Part shown: one piece after another, positions 1 to 14,400 of the stretch | How the letters are laid out: every line of letters starts with the position of its first letter | Position numbering within the stretch: the first letter of the stretch is position 1 | Assembly: GCA_032622095.1 (NCBI GenBank) | Contig: CP136065.1 | Coordinates: 68,477,675-68,541,674 of the forward strand | Direction: 5' to 3' | DNA: 64,000 bases | Source of the DNA: Siphonodentalium dalli | Taxonomy: Eukaryota; Mollusca; Scaphopoda; Gadilida; Siphonodentaliidae | Position numbers and translations under genes: made by a program | The notes under the pieces: generated by a model | The model's database searches: none | The model's input: the letters and a program-made list of their open reading frames with translations, nothing else | Told to the model about the DNA's origin: nothing

Positions 1-1
1 G

Positions 2-1285
2 ACAGCCGATGATATTGCCATTCTCGCTCTTACCAAACAAGGGCTGGATAATCTCATAAATATATGCTATGACTACAGCGTTCGTTGGAGATTCGGATTT
101 TCCTGTACAAAAAGCAAGATTGTCGTCTTCAATGAACCCAGACACGTACATGATCGACAATACAGACACTGGCAGCTCGGATCTGATACTTTAAAAGAAG
201 ACAGGGGTTGCCTTCACCTTGGTTTGCTTCAGGACAAATTTTCCAGCAGTTCATCACACTCTTTTGATGTGGCAACAAAACTTCGAAAAACGTTTTTCTC
301 TACGATAGGCAATGATTCTCTCAAATGTGTTACTCCTCTGACTATGGGCCATCTCCTGCGAACAGTTGTTTTACCAAAGGCACTATATGGCACTGAAATT
401 ATTTCACTGCAATCTCAATCATCCGCCAATGTGATAGAACGTTCTCTGCGCACGTGTGTGAAGTACGCGCAGAAATTGCCGAAGCGCACAAGTACGTGTC
501 TTGCGCTAGGATTAATAGGTCAACTTCCCGCTCAGAGAGAAATGCATATACGGAAACTATGCTCCCTCGGACATTTGATTCACCTTCCTCTTGAACACCA
601 AACTCCACTTGAACTCTTCATCTTCAAAGCACACCTCTATCGTCTGTTTCACCGTCCAGTGTCCGGATTCGTCTCTGAAGTCTTTCCCTTACTCGAGCAG
701 TATAGTCTTTTAAATCAGGTAGATAATTTTCTAATCCACGGCGACTTCCCCGATAAAAACTCATGGAAGACAATTGTGAAAAGTGTCGTGAAGATCACCT
801 ACATGTCACAATGGAATCAATCCATGTCCAGTGATAAAAAAAATTCTGTTGCTACCAAAGTTCTTCGAGACCCTCTCTCTGGGTGGAAAATTTGGAGGCT
901 TCTTCAGTCTCGCCCGAATGCAGCTGACAAATTCTTCAATTTGGCGAAACTATTGAACAAAACAACTTTCCAAAATAACCTGACGTGCCACCAATGCTAC
1001 AAAACATACGATAACGAACTCTATCACTTAATGTTCTCTTGTATAGGTCTGTCAATTCTACAGCTGAGGAACCGTCTATGGGAGACATTATTAAACCATC
1101 ACGGCGTTGGCGTCTTCCTCTACCTGGATGGTCTATCAAGAGATGAATTTCTTGCGATAGTACTCGGCTCAGAGGACCCACACTTAACTTCACCCATCCA
1201 GAGATGCCACAATTTGATAATTGATGTAACATCATCGTATTTCGTGGCTATGTGTAGACTAATAACAAATAAACAACATATCTAG
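2..1285 (+). pseudogene. LINE reverse transcriptase, C-terminal part (cut by window edge)
   Basis: One frame is open from base 2 to the stop at 1285 (427 codons). It starts in the reverse-transcriptase catalytic region with TADDIAIL, the ADD version of the YADD box, and continues through the thumb region, including YGTEI near codon 130. Near its end is a zinc-knuckle pattern C-x2-C-x9-H-x4-C (CHQC...H...C), as found at the C-terminus of many Jockey/CR1/I-type LINEs. The upstream palm, fingers and endonuclease lie off the window edge. The frame is intact here, so this copy may be fairly young. It runs antisense to the LRR gene at 2.3-25.7 kb. The exact clade is not determined. Confidence 0.85.
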
Positions 1286-1880
1286 CATTCACACGGTAGG
1301 CGTTCTCAAAAATAGAGAATTCTGCCTCACATCCTCGCGCGTGTGAGATATTCTATTGTGTATGTAGCTCGCAACGAGCATACGGATGCGATATTTAGTT
1401 GTACAAATAGGTATAAAACATTATGTAGGATATATGTGTTAGTCATCAATGTATTTCAATAACTCAATGTAATCAAGAAACCGCAGTTTTTTTACCCTTT
1501 CATTTCCTTAATTTGTTTCTATTTTCAACGAACACAATATCACATTGGTGTAATTTGTTCAGCCATATGCTTGTGACATTTATGAGTATCTGTGTCTCAG
1601 TAAAAATGATTGTTTTTATTAATTTTTTTGATTTGATTTGATTTGATTTTTTTTTTTTTTTTTTTTTATTTGATTTTGATACCCACCCCGTCTATTTTTC
1701 CCTTTTTATTTAAATTTGATTGTTTTTTGTTTTTGTTTTTTTGTAAATAATAATATCACATATTGGTACAATTTGTCCAACCACATGCTTGTGACATTCA
1801 TGTTATCTGTGTTTGTAAATAATGTTGTATATAATATACTCTCCCCAGATGGAGGCAATAAAGAAATATATTACGGCTCT
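1286..1880 (+). repeat. LINE 3' untranslated region with internal duplication
   Basis: T-rich tail following the LINE frame, with TGATT repeats and a T run at about 1627-1668. A block at about 1541-1600 (AATATCACATTGGTGTAATT...) recurs diverged at about 1749-1812, so the 3' region holds a degenerate duplication of roughly 200 bp. The likely end is the AATAAAG run near 1858. Confidence 0.5.
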
Positions 1881-2336
1881 ATAGGCAAATAATATACACC
1901 GTCTTCAGTTGTATCTGTACATGATTCTGTCGGCGTAGTAGCAGACAGAAACAGTGTGTAAACACTCCCTTTCCTGGATCAACCTAATTAAAACGACTCT
2001 CCTTTGAAAAGGTCCAATGGGTGGAATGTGTTGTTTGCGGTGTTACCAAGGACACACCACGATTTTCCTGCTAAAAATAAAACAGTCCTTGATCACAACG
2101 ATATGCCACGATATGCGTTCGGTCTTGTCGTGAGCATGCGCAGTGGGTGCCCCACCAGTGATTTTATCGACCTCGAATTAATATCGCAGTGTCAAGGGTT
2201 GCACTTAGTTGATATGTTATGACCCCACATGTAAGGGCATCTTCCATTTCATCTTAAGCTGGCAAAGTTTTCTCCGTTGTGACAAGTATAATTTTAGAAC
2301 AAGTATATCCTTGCTAAGCCTGATATTCTCACTCAC
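1881..2336. other. no recognised feature
   Basis: Sequence downstream of the last visible LRR exon. I see no further exon or repeat here. The next exon of the minus-strand gene is probably outside the window. Confidence 0.3.
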
Positions 2337-2424
2337 CCAATGCGTCGCCCAGATCTTCTCCGAATTCACAACAATGACCGATTTCATTGTGACTGACGTT
2401 CAGCTCCGTAATACTCTTATTTTT
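2337..2424 (-). CDS. LRR gene exon g (most 3' exon found)
   Basis: 88 nt, acceptor CTGTTTCCAG, donor TTGG/GTGAGT, phase 0 to 1. It encodes KNKSITELNVSHNEIGHCCE then FGEDLGDAL. No stop is present, so further exons are expected below position 2337. Confidence 0.75.
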
Positions 2425-5400
2425 CTGGAAACAGATTAACACATTAAGAAGGCGCCCTATTCGAGAATTACTTCATAATCAATGTATGCTATATATAGTA
2501 TTATAACTCACAGTATGAGAGAGATATGTTTGAATTATATATGTAAAAAAAGTGGTTTATAAAACAACAAATTTGTCTTGTAGGTCACCAGAGAGTTTGA
2601 CAGGAAGTATTTGCAAAAACAAACACTGCATTATCTATCTTATTATACCAACTAGGGTCTACACTCGGTCTACTATCTATTTTTTATTTTGGTTGCCTAG
2701 CTGAACATTATATTAGAAACTTTGGACGAAGTTGGTGTCAAATCTTTAATCCCACTAGTTAAAGGAAATTAGTGGTTTGAAGCCTGAAACCATACTTATG
2801 TTTTAACTTGTTTTACTCGAACAAACATAAATTATTTACATAATAACAACTTCGAATTCTTGAAACTAAGTTTTAATGTACGAAGATATATAACGTATAT
2901 AGCTTTAGTCATATCCGTATCGTGCAGCATGCATATTACTCTATCTGTAATGCATGTACAATACACACATATATGTAACATGGATATCACGTATTTTATC
3001 ATGCTTTCTCTCTGTTATACATACATATCAATCCAATTATTCCCCAAACAAATACCTCTCAAAAATGTCAGACTGATTTCAAACTGGCGGGAAGTTCAAA
3101 GTTCACACTTCCGGTCGCTATGAAAAGTCTAATTTCCAGATGTGTATATTCGATACCGGGCGCGGGAAGGAAGTGCGGTCGCGGAACAAGGAATAATTAA
3201 ATATTATTCTAATAATAACTAACACATACAAAAAATCGATTGACATTCATATTGCAATGTTAATAATCAAGTGTTTCACTTTCAAATTGTTCATGCGATA
3301 TGCATGTTGACGGGATGGTACTGCACTCACTTTCCATTTGGACGAATATGGTATGAAATCACAAGTGACATATTTAAACGTTTGGCCGCAGATTCGTCAA
3401 CGGGACTTAAAGGATGGGCAACCTTCTCTGTACTATATCGTCATTATTGTACTACATGTGCGCTCACACAATTCGGACTCCGTATAGCTACTATATAGTA
3501 GCTATTGTAGCAATGGTACCTATATATGTAACACTTATGGGTTATTGGTGGTATATAGTAGCTATACCGTCTTTAGTGCCTATCGTGGAAACGCTATATC
3601 ACATTCAGGATAAACCAAATTACCCCCCCCCCCTGTTATTTGAGACTCTCACACCAGAGGGCGCATTCGCAGACCACGAGCAATTTCTTTTCAAGAAGCT
3701 ATTGTTATAGTTCATTATAATCGACTAATCGTATGAATTACTTCGGATCAACCGAATTAGAGGTGTTGTGAAAAGTAAACGCATGAATCTAAGAAGACAA
3801 GACAAGAAGGATTGACGCTTCGCCATGTTCCGCCGTGTCAACAGACTCCGTTGGCGTTGAACTTTGTTCGACTTCATCGGCTTCGGAATGGAAGGAATAT
3901 TATGTTGACAAATGGCACTATAGTTAGGTACTATATAATGCATATGATGGTGCTATATATTACCTACTTAGGTACTATATGATACCTAACTTATGTGATG
4001 CTGCTAAATAGTATATACTTTTAATAGATACTATATAGTAGCTGTATATAATACCTAATTAGGTACTTTATAGTAGCTATATCATATAAGTACTATATAG
4101 TACCTGAAGTAAGGCACTAACCCAGTGGCAAGGATAGTACCTATATATGTACTATATAGTAGCTATATTTTTAGAGTGTGGTCGGTGGTATCAACGTGTA
4201 TTGGATTGATTTACCAGTAAAAATAACCATCCATGTGGTCTTTCTCCGCTAATAAAACTGACAACCTCATTGTATGCATGGTCTAGCGACAGAAACGACA
4301 CTAATCAGGATGTAACAACGATAATGATCACATCCATGACAGTGAACACGTGACACGACAAGTATCACACCATCGAACAAGACAGTTAACACGCGACACG
4401 ACAAGTATCACACAATCGAACAAGACAGTTAACACGCGACACGACAAGTATCACACCATCGAACAAGACAGTGAACACGTGACACGACAAGTATCACACC
4501 ATCGAACAAGACAGTGAACACGTGACACAAGTATCACACCATCGAACAAGACAGTTAACACGCGACACGACAAGTATCACACCATCGAACAAGACAGTTA
4601 ACACGCGACACGACAAGTATCACACCATCGAACGAGACAGTTAACACGCGACACGACAAGTATCACACCATCGAACGAGACAGTTAACACGCGACACGAC
4701 AAGTATCACACCATCGAACAAGACAGTTAACACGCGACACGACAAGTATCACACCATCGAACAAGACAGTTAACACGCGACACGACAAGTATCACACCAT
4801 CGAACAAGACAGTTAACACGACAAGTATCACACCATCGAACGAGACAGTTAACACGCGACACGACAAGTATCACACCATCGAACAAGACAGTTAACACGC
4901 GACACGACAAGTATCACACCATCGAACAAGACAGTTAACACGACAAGTATCACACCATCGAACGAGACAGTTAACACGCGACACGACAAGTATCACACCA
5001 TCGAACAAGACAGTTAACACGCGACACGACAAGTATCACACCATCGAACAAGACAGTTAACACGCGACACGACAAGTATCACACCATCGAACAAGACAGT
5101 TAACACGACAAGTATCACACCATCGAACGAGACAGTTAACACGCGACACGACAAGTATCACACCATCGAACAAGACAGTTAACACGCGACACGACAAGTA
5201 TCACACCATCGAACGAGACAGTTAACACGCGACACGACAAGTATCACACCATCGAACAAGACAGTTAACACGCGACACGACAAGTATCACACCATCGAAC
5301 AAGACAGTTAACACGCGACACGACAAGTATCACACCATCGAACAAGACAGTTAACACGCGACACGACAAGTATCACACCATCGAACAAGACAGTTAACAC

Positions 5401-8400
5401 GCGACACGACAAGTATCACACCATCGAACAAGACAGTTAACACGACAAGTATCACACCATCGAACAAGACAGTGAACATGTGGATATATATGTTATTTAC
5501 CTTGACGATGGTTGTAATGTGTTCCCTGTTCTTTTCTCCGAACTTGTTTTCTGAAAGAAAATGTTCTCACTCGAGTTAACCAATAGCGTGTGCTCAGGCA
5601 TTTATCAGATGAAGTTCTCCCCACTTTGGTATGCGCACAATATATTTTAGAAATAATAGCCACATGGCACATGTACAATTACATGTGTAGGCCTGGTTTA
5701 AATTCAGTATACCGGGTGGTCCAATGCGGACTCGCGTCAAAGCCAAACATATCCAATTTTGCACAGGCTATATACCGAGGATCCCCGTCCGGGTGTCCAC
5801 CTTGAGATTCCCAATTGCACCATACAGCCTACACCCTACTCCCACTAGAACCAGACCAAACTCCCAGGTTAGCATAAATCCATTTGTACACACCCCTCCT
5901 GTGTTTGAACTTTCCAACTGGTACTTCAAGCGTTCCTATTCATAAATCAACATTAAGAGTCAAATTCGAATACCTTGTTTCCTAACAGAATATATAATAT
6001 ATAATTCATGCATCGAAATTATAAAATATCCTCAATGTTACCAGAAATACGGAGTAGCCAGAGTATCAGGTCCGCTTTAATTGTTTTCATGTCATTAAGG
6101 ACCAACTTTGGTCAAACTGTTCATTAGTTAGAATGTGAATGTCAGACATTTGGAAATTCAGACCAAAGCTATAAATGTACGTTGAAATTACTTGTTTAGT
6201 TTACAATCAATCAATTGGTTTTCTATCGAGACCTCCACCATGACTCGTTCGCATCGTACGAATAGATCATATGAAATCCATTTATAATAAGCTTTCCCGA
6301 AGGGTAAAATAAGAAAGGACTGGACGATAGATTTGGATCGTTGTATTTTGACCGGCAATGTAATCAAACAAAGTGTGTGAAGGATTCACACAAACTTTGT
6401 TTAATTACTCTGCCGATCGTAACCAATTATCCCAATCGATCTTCCAGTCATTCGTTATAATCATATTAATATAACTTTATTAACATGAACAACTTTTCAA
6501 AACTACCAAAGCAGTTATTAGTGAAATATTGTTCAAATTCCAACATAGTCTCCCAATAAGAAAACAGAGCGAGTGCGTGCACATGATCGGCTCGAAGTGA
6601 CGTAGGTAGTTCATCGTTTGGTATGGAGGCTGCATGAAGTTATTGCATGATAAACCTTGAAAACGTTCGTGTAAACAGTATGGTCATATGTACTGATTCG
6701 TATGGGCGCTCATTGTGTGAATGTTGAGGGTGTGTAATTATACATGAATGATATACATTGCGGCCATACGGTGTGTACTGTTTTGCGTTTAGACCCGTCC
6801 CATCCCTTCAAAGACTTACCGGATAAATCTAAGACCCTCACTTTACATTTCGGAGAACACAGGTACGGAACCAATGGCAATATACCACATTCTCCCAGAT
6901 AGCACTCCGATAGCACCTGTAATTAAGAGAACACATACATATATGAAAATAGTGGAGTGACCAATGGTTCACCGTGCAGCTCAGACCACACACCGACAAC
7001 TCATGTCGTGTCACAACATATGTATGAAAGTAAGTGACAAATCCAAGGCCCACCCTACCGGACCACACCCGGATGACACATGTAATTATATAACACATGT
7101 ACTGAAACAGACCACAAAACTGGATCACACCGACAAAATATGTGATAATCAGATCACAGGTGTGGAAACCCACAGGTATTTGGCCAAACAAAAAATTAAT
7201 AAAATATATAAAGGTAAGTATCAAGGCTGATAGTGAAAATAGGAGGTCAAAAATCATCCTCACAAAAGCAAATTTGTTTTAGCAAATTGATCTGGAATTC
7301 TAGCATTATGTGCCCAAGTAATCATATTTTTGGTTAAAGTTTAGCTTTCCGTCATACTTTAAACAAGTGAGCATAGAAAAACATTTGAAGTTAAGTTGTC
7401 AATGAAATTTATTTTTTGGTACCCGAAACGTCCGTCCAATGAAAAATCAAAAAATCAAATAATCCAACCCCTAAATCACCGAAATCTATACTATTATCAT
7501 CAAACTAAATAACCCTATTGTCAAACAGACGTTGTTTCATGAAGTACAGCTAATTTGGGGGTGGTACTCAACATACATCGAGTTTAATAACGATCTATGT
7601 CCTTTTTTTCCGTTAGTTTTACAGATTTCTTTTCGGGGGAGGCCATTTTGGAAAACTAAAAGCGAAAGTAACTTGAACTTTATTAAATTAATTTTAATGT
7701 CTCTCTTTTAATTTATATCCGCCATTCTTAATGACAAAATCATGCGGTGGATATATAATACCCACTAGATGCGGAATTAGATAAAACAATTTTGTTATCC
7801 TTGTAAAATTATTTTATTTTGGAGTCATTTACTGCAGCGTTTCTCGAGTTTGTTTCGCACTTTCAAAATGGCCTCCCGCGAAAATAAATCTGTAAAACTG
7901 ACGGAAAACAAAGACAAAATTCGTTATTAAACTCGATGTATGTTGAGTACCACACCCAAATTAGCTGTCCTTCGTGAAACAACGTCTGTTTGACAATAGG
8001 GCTATTTAGTTTGATGATTAGAGTATAGATTTCGGTGATTTAGGGGTTGGATTGTTTGATTTTGTTTATTTTTCATTGGACGGACGTTTCGGGTACCAAC
8101 CAAATAAATTTGATTTATCAACTTTAAATGTTTTTCTATGTTCACTAATCTCAAATACGACGGCGAACCAAACTTTTTTGAAAACTATGATTATTTGGTC
8201 ACACAGTTCTGCAATTACAGATCAATAAAAAATAAAATGTTGCTTTTGTAGAGAAAAATGCTGACCTCTATCAAAAATGAGATAGATACCTTTTGTGCCT
8301 AATACCTGTGTGGAAACCCACCCTGAAAGTATCCAAACATATGTGTAGAGAGTGAACTATGTCTCCTGCAGACCACAATCCGTTGGAGCTAACAGCATGG

Positions 8401-11400
8401 AGCACATAGAAAGTTTAGTACATTATGGTTTTACGTGTGAAACTTAAGCAATCTTACCACTGTGCTGATCTTTCTGTTGTTCTGCAGTAGTTCAGCGATA
8501 TACTTCAGAGATCTTGTTGTTAGCTTGTTACCGGAAATGTCTAAAGTTTCGACTCTGGAGTCCTTCTGCAAGAAAGAACGGACTGGTCCTACTTCTTTCA
8601 TTTATTATATATTATGTTATGGAGTTATGTGAGTACTTATTGCCTCATACATAACTTAGTGAGCATGGACGAATTCTCATTTATTATTGAAATGGCCATG
8701 TCTCGATCAGAATGGCACATTGAGATGTCCCTCAAACCAGATCAAGTCTGAAAATATGTCCCGGTTTTCACCCATGCCTGGGTTCGAACCAGCGCCAACC
8801 TCGTGTAGCCCAGACTGCGGTGAACTTATGCACCACCTAACCATCTCGGCTACGGGGAGATCCTTAAAAAGGAATTCCTTTCACCGAGAGTTGTGAAGCG
8901 TATTAGTCTGAACATGGGTTCGAACCCACTTCCTCCGAAATTCTTTATCTGCTATTCTGGAACAGCACAACGCACTTCCTGTGACATTGCATCTGTGACC
9001 ATGCGATTACCGGTACTGGCGTATATATCAGTATATATAAGTTTTTTGTGATAGCTACCTCGACCGATATGCTATGTAAAACATCCCACCAGATAGTGTA
9101 TATGTTCGCGCCATTACGGATATAATTTCGTGCGTACGGTAATTATGTTTCGCTCTGAATGGAATATTGGAGTGTGTTACAAAGTGACAAACAGCTAACA
9201 GAATTTGGAATAGCGTGGATCGACCACTTCTCAATTATATATCATATTCACTCCAAAGTTTGAACTATTAATGTACAGGTTTAATATATATGTAGGCTAA
9301 AATATATACAAATTTTACACTCTAGCCAGTATATGAATACCGACTTCTATCATGTGCTCATTTCAAAAATGAAATTCGAAACGATGAATTATGTACATGA
9401 ATAACACGGCATACACGTATGCGAACACCCCACCATACAACAAAATATACCGAATACATATATCCGGCAAATGACCAGTTTACTCACATATATCCTGTTT
9501 TAAGGTCCACGTATAGTCTATTTATATAAACAAAGCACCCAGAATAAATAGGTACACGTTTAATATATCGGACACCCATATCGACACAAACAAGACCCTT
9601 GTTCTATTATATCCGTTTCCATTTTTGTACTAATGTATATTTGTTTTCACACAGCTTTGCTACATGTATATTTATGTATTTCGGATTGCCATATTGACGC
9701 ATGCTTTGATAAATTAGCGCTGGAAACCCATTCATATCTGGAGTGGGGGACCGGCGCAATATTTGTAAATCTCAAAATGCCATTGTATTGGAAATGAGAA
9801 ATTAAATAATTGAATTCAAACAAGATAATCACGGGTAGAGGGGTCTTTTCTGTGTCAAATGAATGCTTGATATTCACTCCAACTGAAGTAATTGCAGGGA
9901 TATATTTTGAATGTACGGGTAATGTGGGAGGGGAGAATATTCTACATAATATCACAAAATGTAATAGGTCTAGAGATTTTTCAACGCATATAATTCACTA
10001 ACCAAAATGGCGATTATTTTCAAATTTTCGAGACTTATAGCTGCTTGTTTAAGTCGTGGCCATGAGGGATGTGAACGATTCTTCAGCGATATCTCTAGAA
10101 ATAATGCTATATGGATATAATATATTCAAGGCATGATACGCTAGTCCAAAAAGGGAGGCCGTGTCCAACATTCAGAGATGTTAAAAAAGCGGGGTAGATG
10201 GGCTGCTAATTTTACGGTCCTTGTGTCAACAATAGCGTATAGCGAACGACATTTTTCGATGTTTTCTTGACGGTCAGGATCTGAAGGTCGTCGAAATGTG
10301 AACATTAAAGGTGAACATTAAAGGTGAACATTAAACATGAAATTGCGGCAAGTCACATCTCGACACAGATACTACAACGCCATCCTCGAGCGCATGGCAT
10401 CGAATCTCTTCTATCCGAACACACGTATCCGAGAACTGGACCCAGTGCATGGTGTCCGTTGCTCTTACATATAGTCGTATGTTAAATATTATTTCAGTTG
10501 CCATAATTAAGGATTGTTGCTGACTGAGTTACCTTGTCTTCATTAACATCACATCTATTGTCCAAGTCTGATGGGATATTTTAATTTTAATTACAGTCTC
10601 CGGCAATAATGCTCTGTATATTATAGTCCTGAATATTTGTAACACATACATACAGGGAGACATTAATCTCGCCATATCGCCCTTGGTTATGGTTACCGAT
10701 TGTACAGTAATGCCCTAAATAATCGACTCCTTAACGACAGCGGAATTATGGGTAACTTTTCAGGATTTAGTCGGAAATATGGATTGTTGCCATTCAGTGA
10801 GAGCTTTCCGGTGAATGGCAACAAGCCATATTTCCGACTAAATCCTGAAAAGTTACCCATAATTCTACTGTGGTTAAGGAGTCGATAATTTAGAGCCTTA
10901 CTGTATATATAAGCTAGAAGCGCTCACATTGTACAATTCACGGGGATGAGTTTTTTGTCAATTGCGATCATTGTTTTTTATATAAACGAAACCATCGATT
11001 TAAAATCTGTATACAAGCTAACGACATACATGGGTATGTAAACTGTATGTATTTATACGTATAACGGAGCTATTGCCATTAATTTCCCTTGATAAATACG
11101 CTAAACATTCTGATATGGACGTATACGGCATGTAACAAGGGCCTCCCATATATATTTTATGGTAGAAATAAAGAAAGTTTATTTCACTTCTCTACGAAAC
11201 GTTCAAACAGCTGAAAAATTGCCTTGGCCAGGGTAAGTATGTTTATGAACATAATCATGTCGCCCGTATATCAATATCTCGTGTATCTATCAACATATCG
11301 TATATATCCTTGCAAATTACGTAGACAGCATTATTTTTGGAACTTCGAATGAGCCACGTCCGTTTAACTAAACAACACATAACCGCATCGGAGCCTCAAG

Positions 11401-14400
11401 TCATTCACTTACCACAAGGCATGTGCATACGGCCTTGACCTCGTCAGTTTTCAGCCTGAGATCTTTGAGAGATATCCGTCTCGAGCCGAGCTGTCTTAAA
11501 ACACACGAACTCGGTACAATTCTTCTCTTCTTACAGTACGATGTGTAAATGATTCTCGAAGCCGACTCATCAGTTACTATTGCGACAGGTCCTGCAAAAT
11601 AAATAATTATTTCTCTTTTCGCCAACCCTTTCATTGCGGGAGCTGCGCTGGTGCAGCGTTAAAGATCATCTGCCAGTGCATTTATTATATATCCGAATCT
11701 CGGAGATTCGGATATATAATAAAATGCACTGGAATTATATATATATACTAGCAGGGTTACCCGGCGTTGCCCAGGTTAATTTATGCTGCGGATATTTGTT
11801 GGGAATAGAGAATGTTCTTGCTTAAAGTGTTATACGTTTTCTCATAAATTGTATATTCAAATAGCATCACAAAACATGATTATTACAGTCATGGAATATA
11901 AGTAGTGGCTCACCTTGTCAATTGTCATTCTGTTTGTCGCGATTAATCCGTTCCACCAATAATGAAGTATTTATTTATTTACAACTGCGTATACATTAGA
12001 CGTTATAATATGATACATGAACATCATAAACACATTAGTTCGATAAAAGATGATAATTGGGTTTTACATATTGAGCTGTATCAATCAATCTAGTGGGTTG
12101 GACTAAGATCTTGAGGACACCTGGCTATCATATCTCCATGAAGATACAGATGTTTGAAAGAAATTTCCAGGTGCTCCTCTGTTCATGGTGCTATATATTG
12201 GCTAAATATTCTTAGTTTAAACGAAATGTTGCTGCGCACATATATCAGCTACATATGCCAGGCACAGAGCGAGATTTTGAGCTGTTTATGTCAGTCGATG
12301 AGTCTGTTCTAAAACCCTTGTCAGATGTCAGTATTGGTAGGATCCTGAAAAGTCTTGTGCTACTAACTGCATTTTCTTGTATATCAGAAGAAAATATATT
12401 TGACTGCACACTGTGGCCACTATTTTTGAACAGGCCTTCCATATATCTTGACAAATTGTAACTTTTTGTGGAAACTGTATTGAATGGAACAGACTAAATT
12501 TTGTTATTATATATATGCAATCCTCTGACGGTTCGAGGCCTCTCAGTTTGCACGAATATATGTATCTCTTCAATAGAATGATAAATATACGTTTAATGCT
12601 TCTTCTAGTTATCTCTTTTTGCTAGCTCATTGTGTGAATGCCTTGATTGCCATTCCCATATAAATATTACTGTTAAGAAGATATAATTACTCAAGTGACT
12701 TGTGTGGGTCACCATAAGTCGGGATTGTGAAATGTGAACGCCCAACTACTTAAAATGATATGGAGATGGCCTGGTGACTGTATATAACTTATATGTGGAT
12801 GTCGGCGAATAGCAATCTTATCAATGATAGTGCATAGCCGCTCGCCATCCGTGACGCAAACGACACCAAATGTGATTTAATTCATGGTATATCATTAGAG
12901 AAAAACGTGTATGAATTTGGTGGAATTTGGTTTATTAAATCAATTGTTGATGCAACGCTGACTCGAACAACGCCATATTGCGAAGGTGATTATGTATTCG
13001 TTTGGTGGAAATCAGCGACAAAACTATTTCACCATATTTTTTTTTTAATTTCCCCTCCCACCAACAGCGTCATTTTAGAAAATTTTAACCCGCACCATTT
13101 ATCTTCCTTGTAAAAAGTTACCCCTCTTAGAACGCCTTGGTGCCATCTCGATTGTACAGCGTGAAGTTATATATAGAACGCACACAGACAGACAAAAAGA
13201 CAGACAGACAGCACGATTTTATTTCTTGTATCATTTGAGAAGAACGTGTCTGAATTTGATGGTAATTGGTACTAAAAATATTTTGTATCAGTTTTGGTGA
13301 CCCTCCCGTCCCTATTTCGGACTCAAGCTGCACACACTAAGACTCATTAGAGATTAGAGATGCATGTATATGAAATTGGTGAAAATTGGCGAGTATACAA
13401 ATTGTATCAAATTTAAGGTCCCCATATCTCTCACCCATAGGGCACCAATTTGGTGTATCTAAACCACACGATAAGATGCCTCGTATCATGGAGAAGAATA
13501 TGTATCAATCTGGTGGAAATCGGCACTAAACATATAGATATAATTTTTTGTGTCCCTCTCATCTTTATACACCACTGACTCGAATGGCCCCACTTGTGAC
13601 ATCCTTAAACCACACGATTACACTCCTGATATCATGGAGATGATTGTTTATAAGTTTGGTGATAATCGGCGACTAAACAATTTTTTTATCAAATTTGGTG
13701 CCAATCCCTCCCCTCTCCATCTCTCACCCAAACAGCACCACTATGGCGTCTTTAAATCACGATTAGATTCCACGTATCATGGATAAGAACGTGTATCTAT
13801 TTGGTGGAAATTGGCGATAAAAAAATTGTGCATCAATTTTGGTGCCCCTGTCCCTTTCAATGCAACCCTGACTCGAATGAGGCCACATTTGACAGATAAA
13901 AGCCACACCATTAGACTCCTCATACCATGGGGATGATTTTGTATAAGTGTGGTGGCAATCGGCGACTTATTATCAAATTGAGTGCCCACCCCCTCCCAAT
14001 CTCTCATCCTAAAACAACAATTTGGCGTTGTTAAATCGCACAATTAGATTCCTTGTATCATGAAGAAGAATATATATCAATTTGGTGGAAATCGGCGCTA
14101 AATTTTTTTTTATCAATTTTGGTGCCCCTCTCCCCTTCCGTTCATCCCTGACTCAAACGACGCCAATTTTGACATATTTAAACCACACCGTTGGATTCTT
14201 CATATCATGGGGATGATTATATGTAAGTTTCGTGGCAATCGGCGACAGAAAAAACATCTGCCCCACCCCTTCCGGACACCACTGACGCGAACGGCGCGAC
14301 TTTTGCCATATTTAAACCACGCCATTAGATTCCTCATATTATGGGGATGATTATATATAAGTTTGGTGGCAATCGGCGACAATTTTGTTTTCTGCCCCTC

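Noticed and set aside
4331-5482. CRISPR-like array
   Set aside because: Units are contiguous copies with no unique spacers, in a eukaryotic intron; it is a minisatellite.
8905-8930. tRNA gene suggested by GGGTTCGAACCC
   Set aside because: Only a B-box-like word is present; no A box at tRNA spacing and no cloverleaf.
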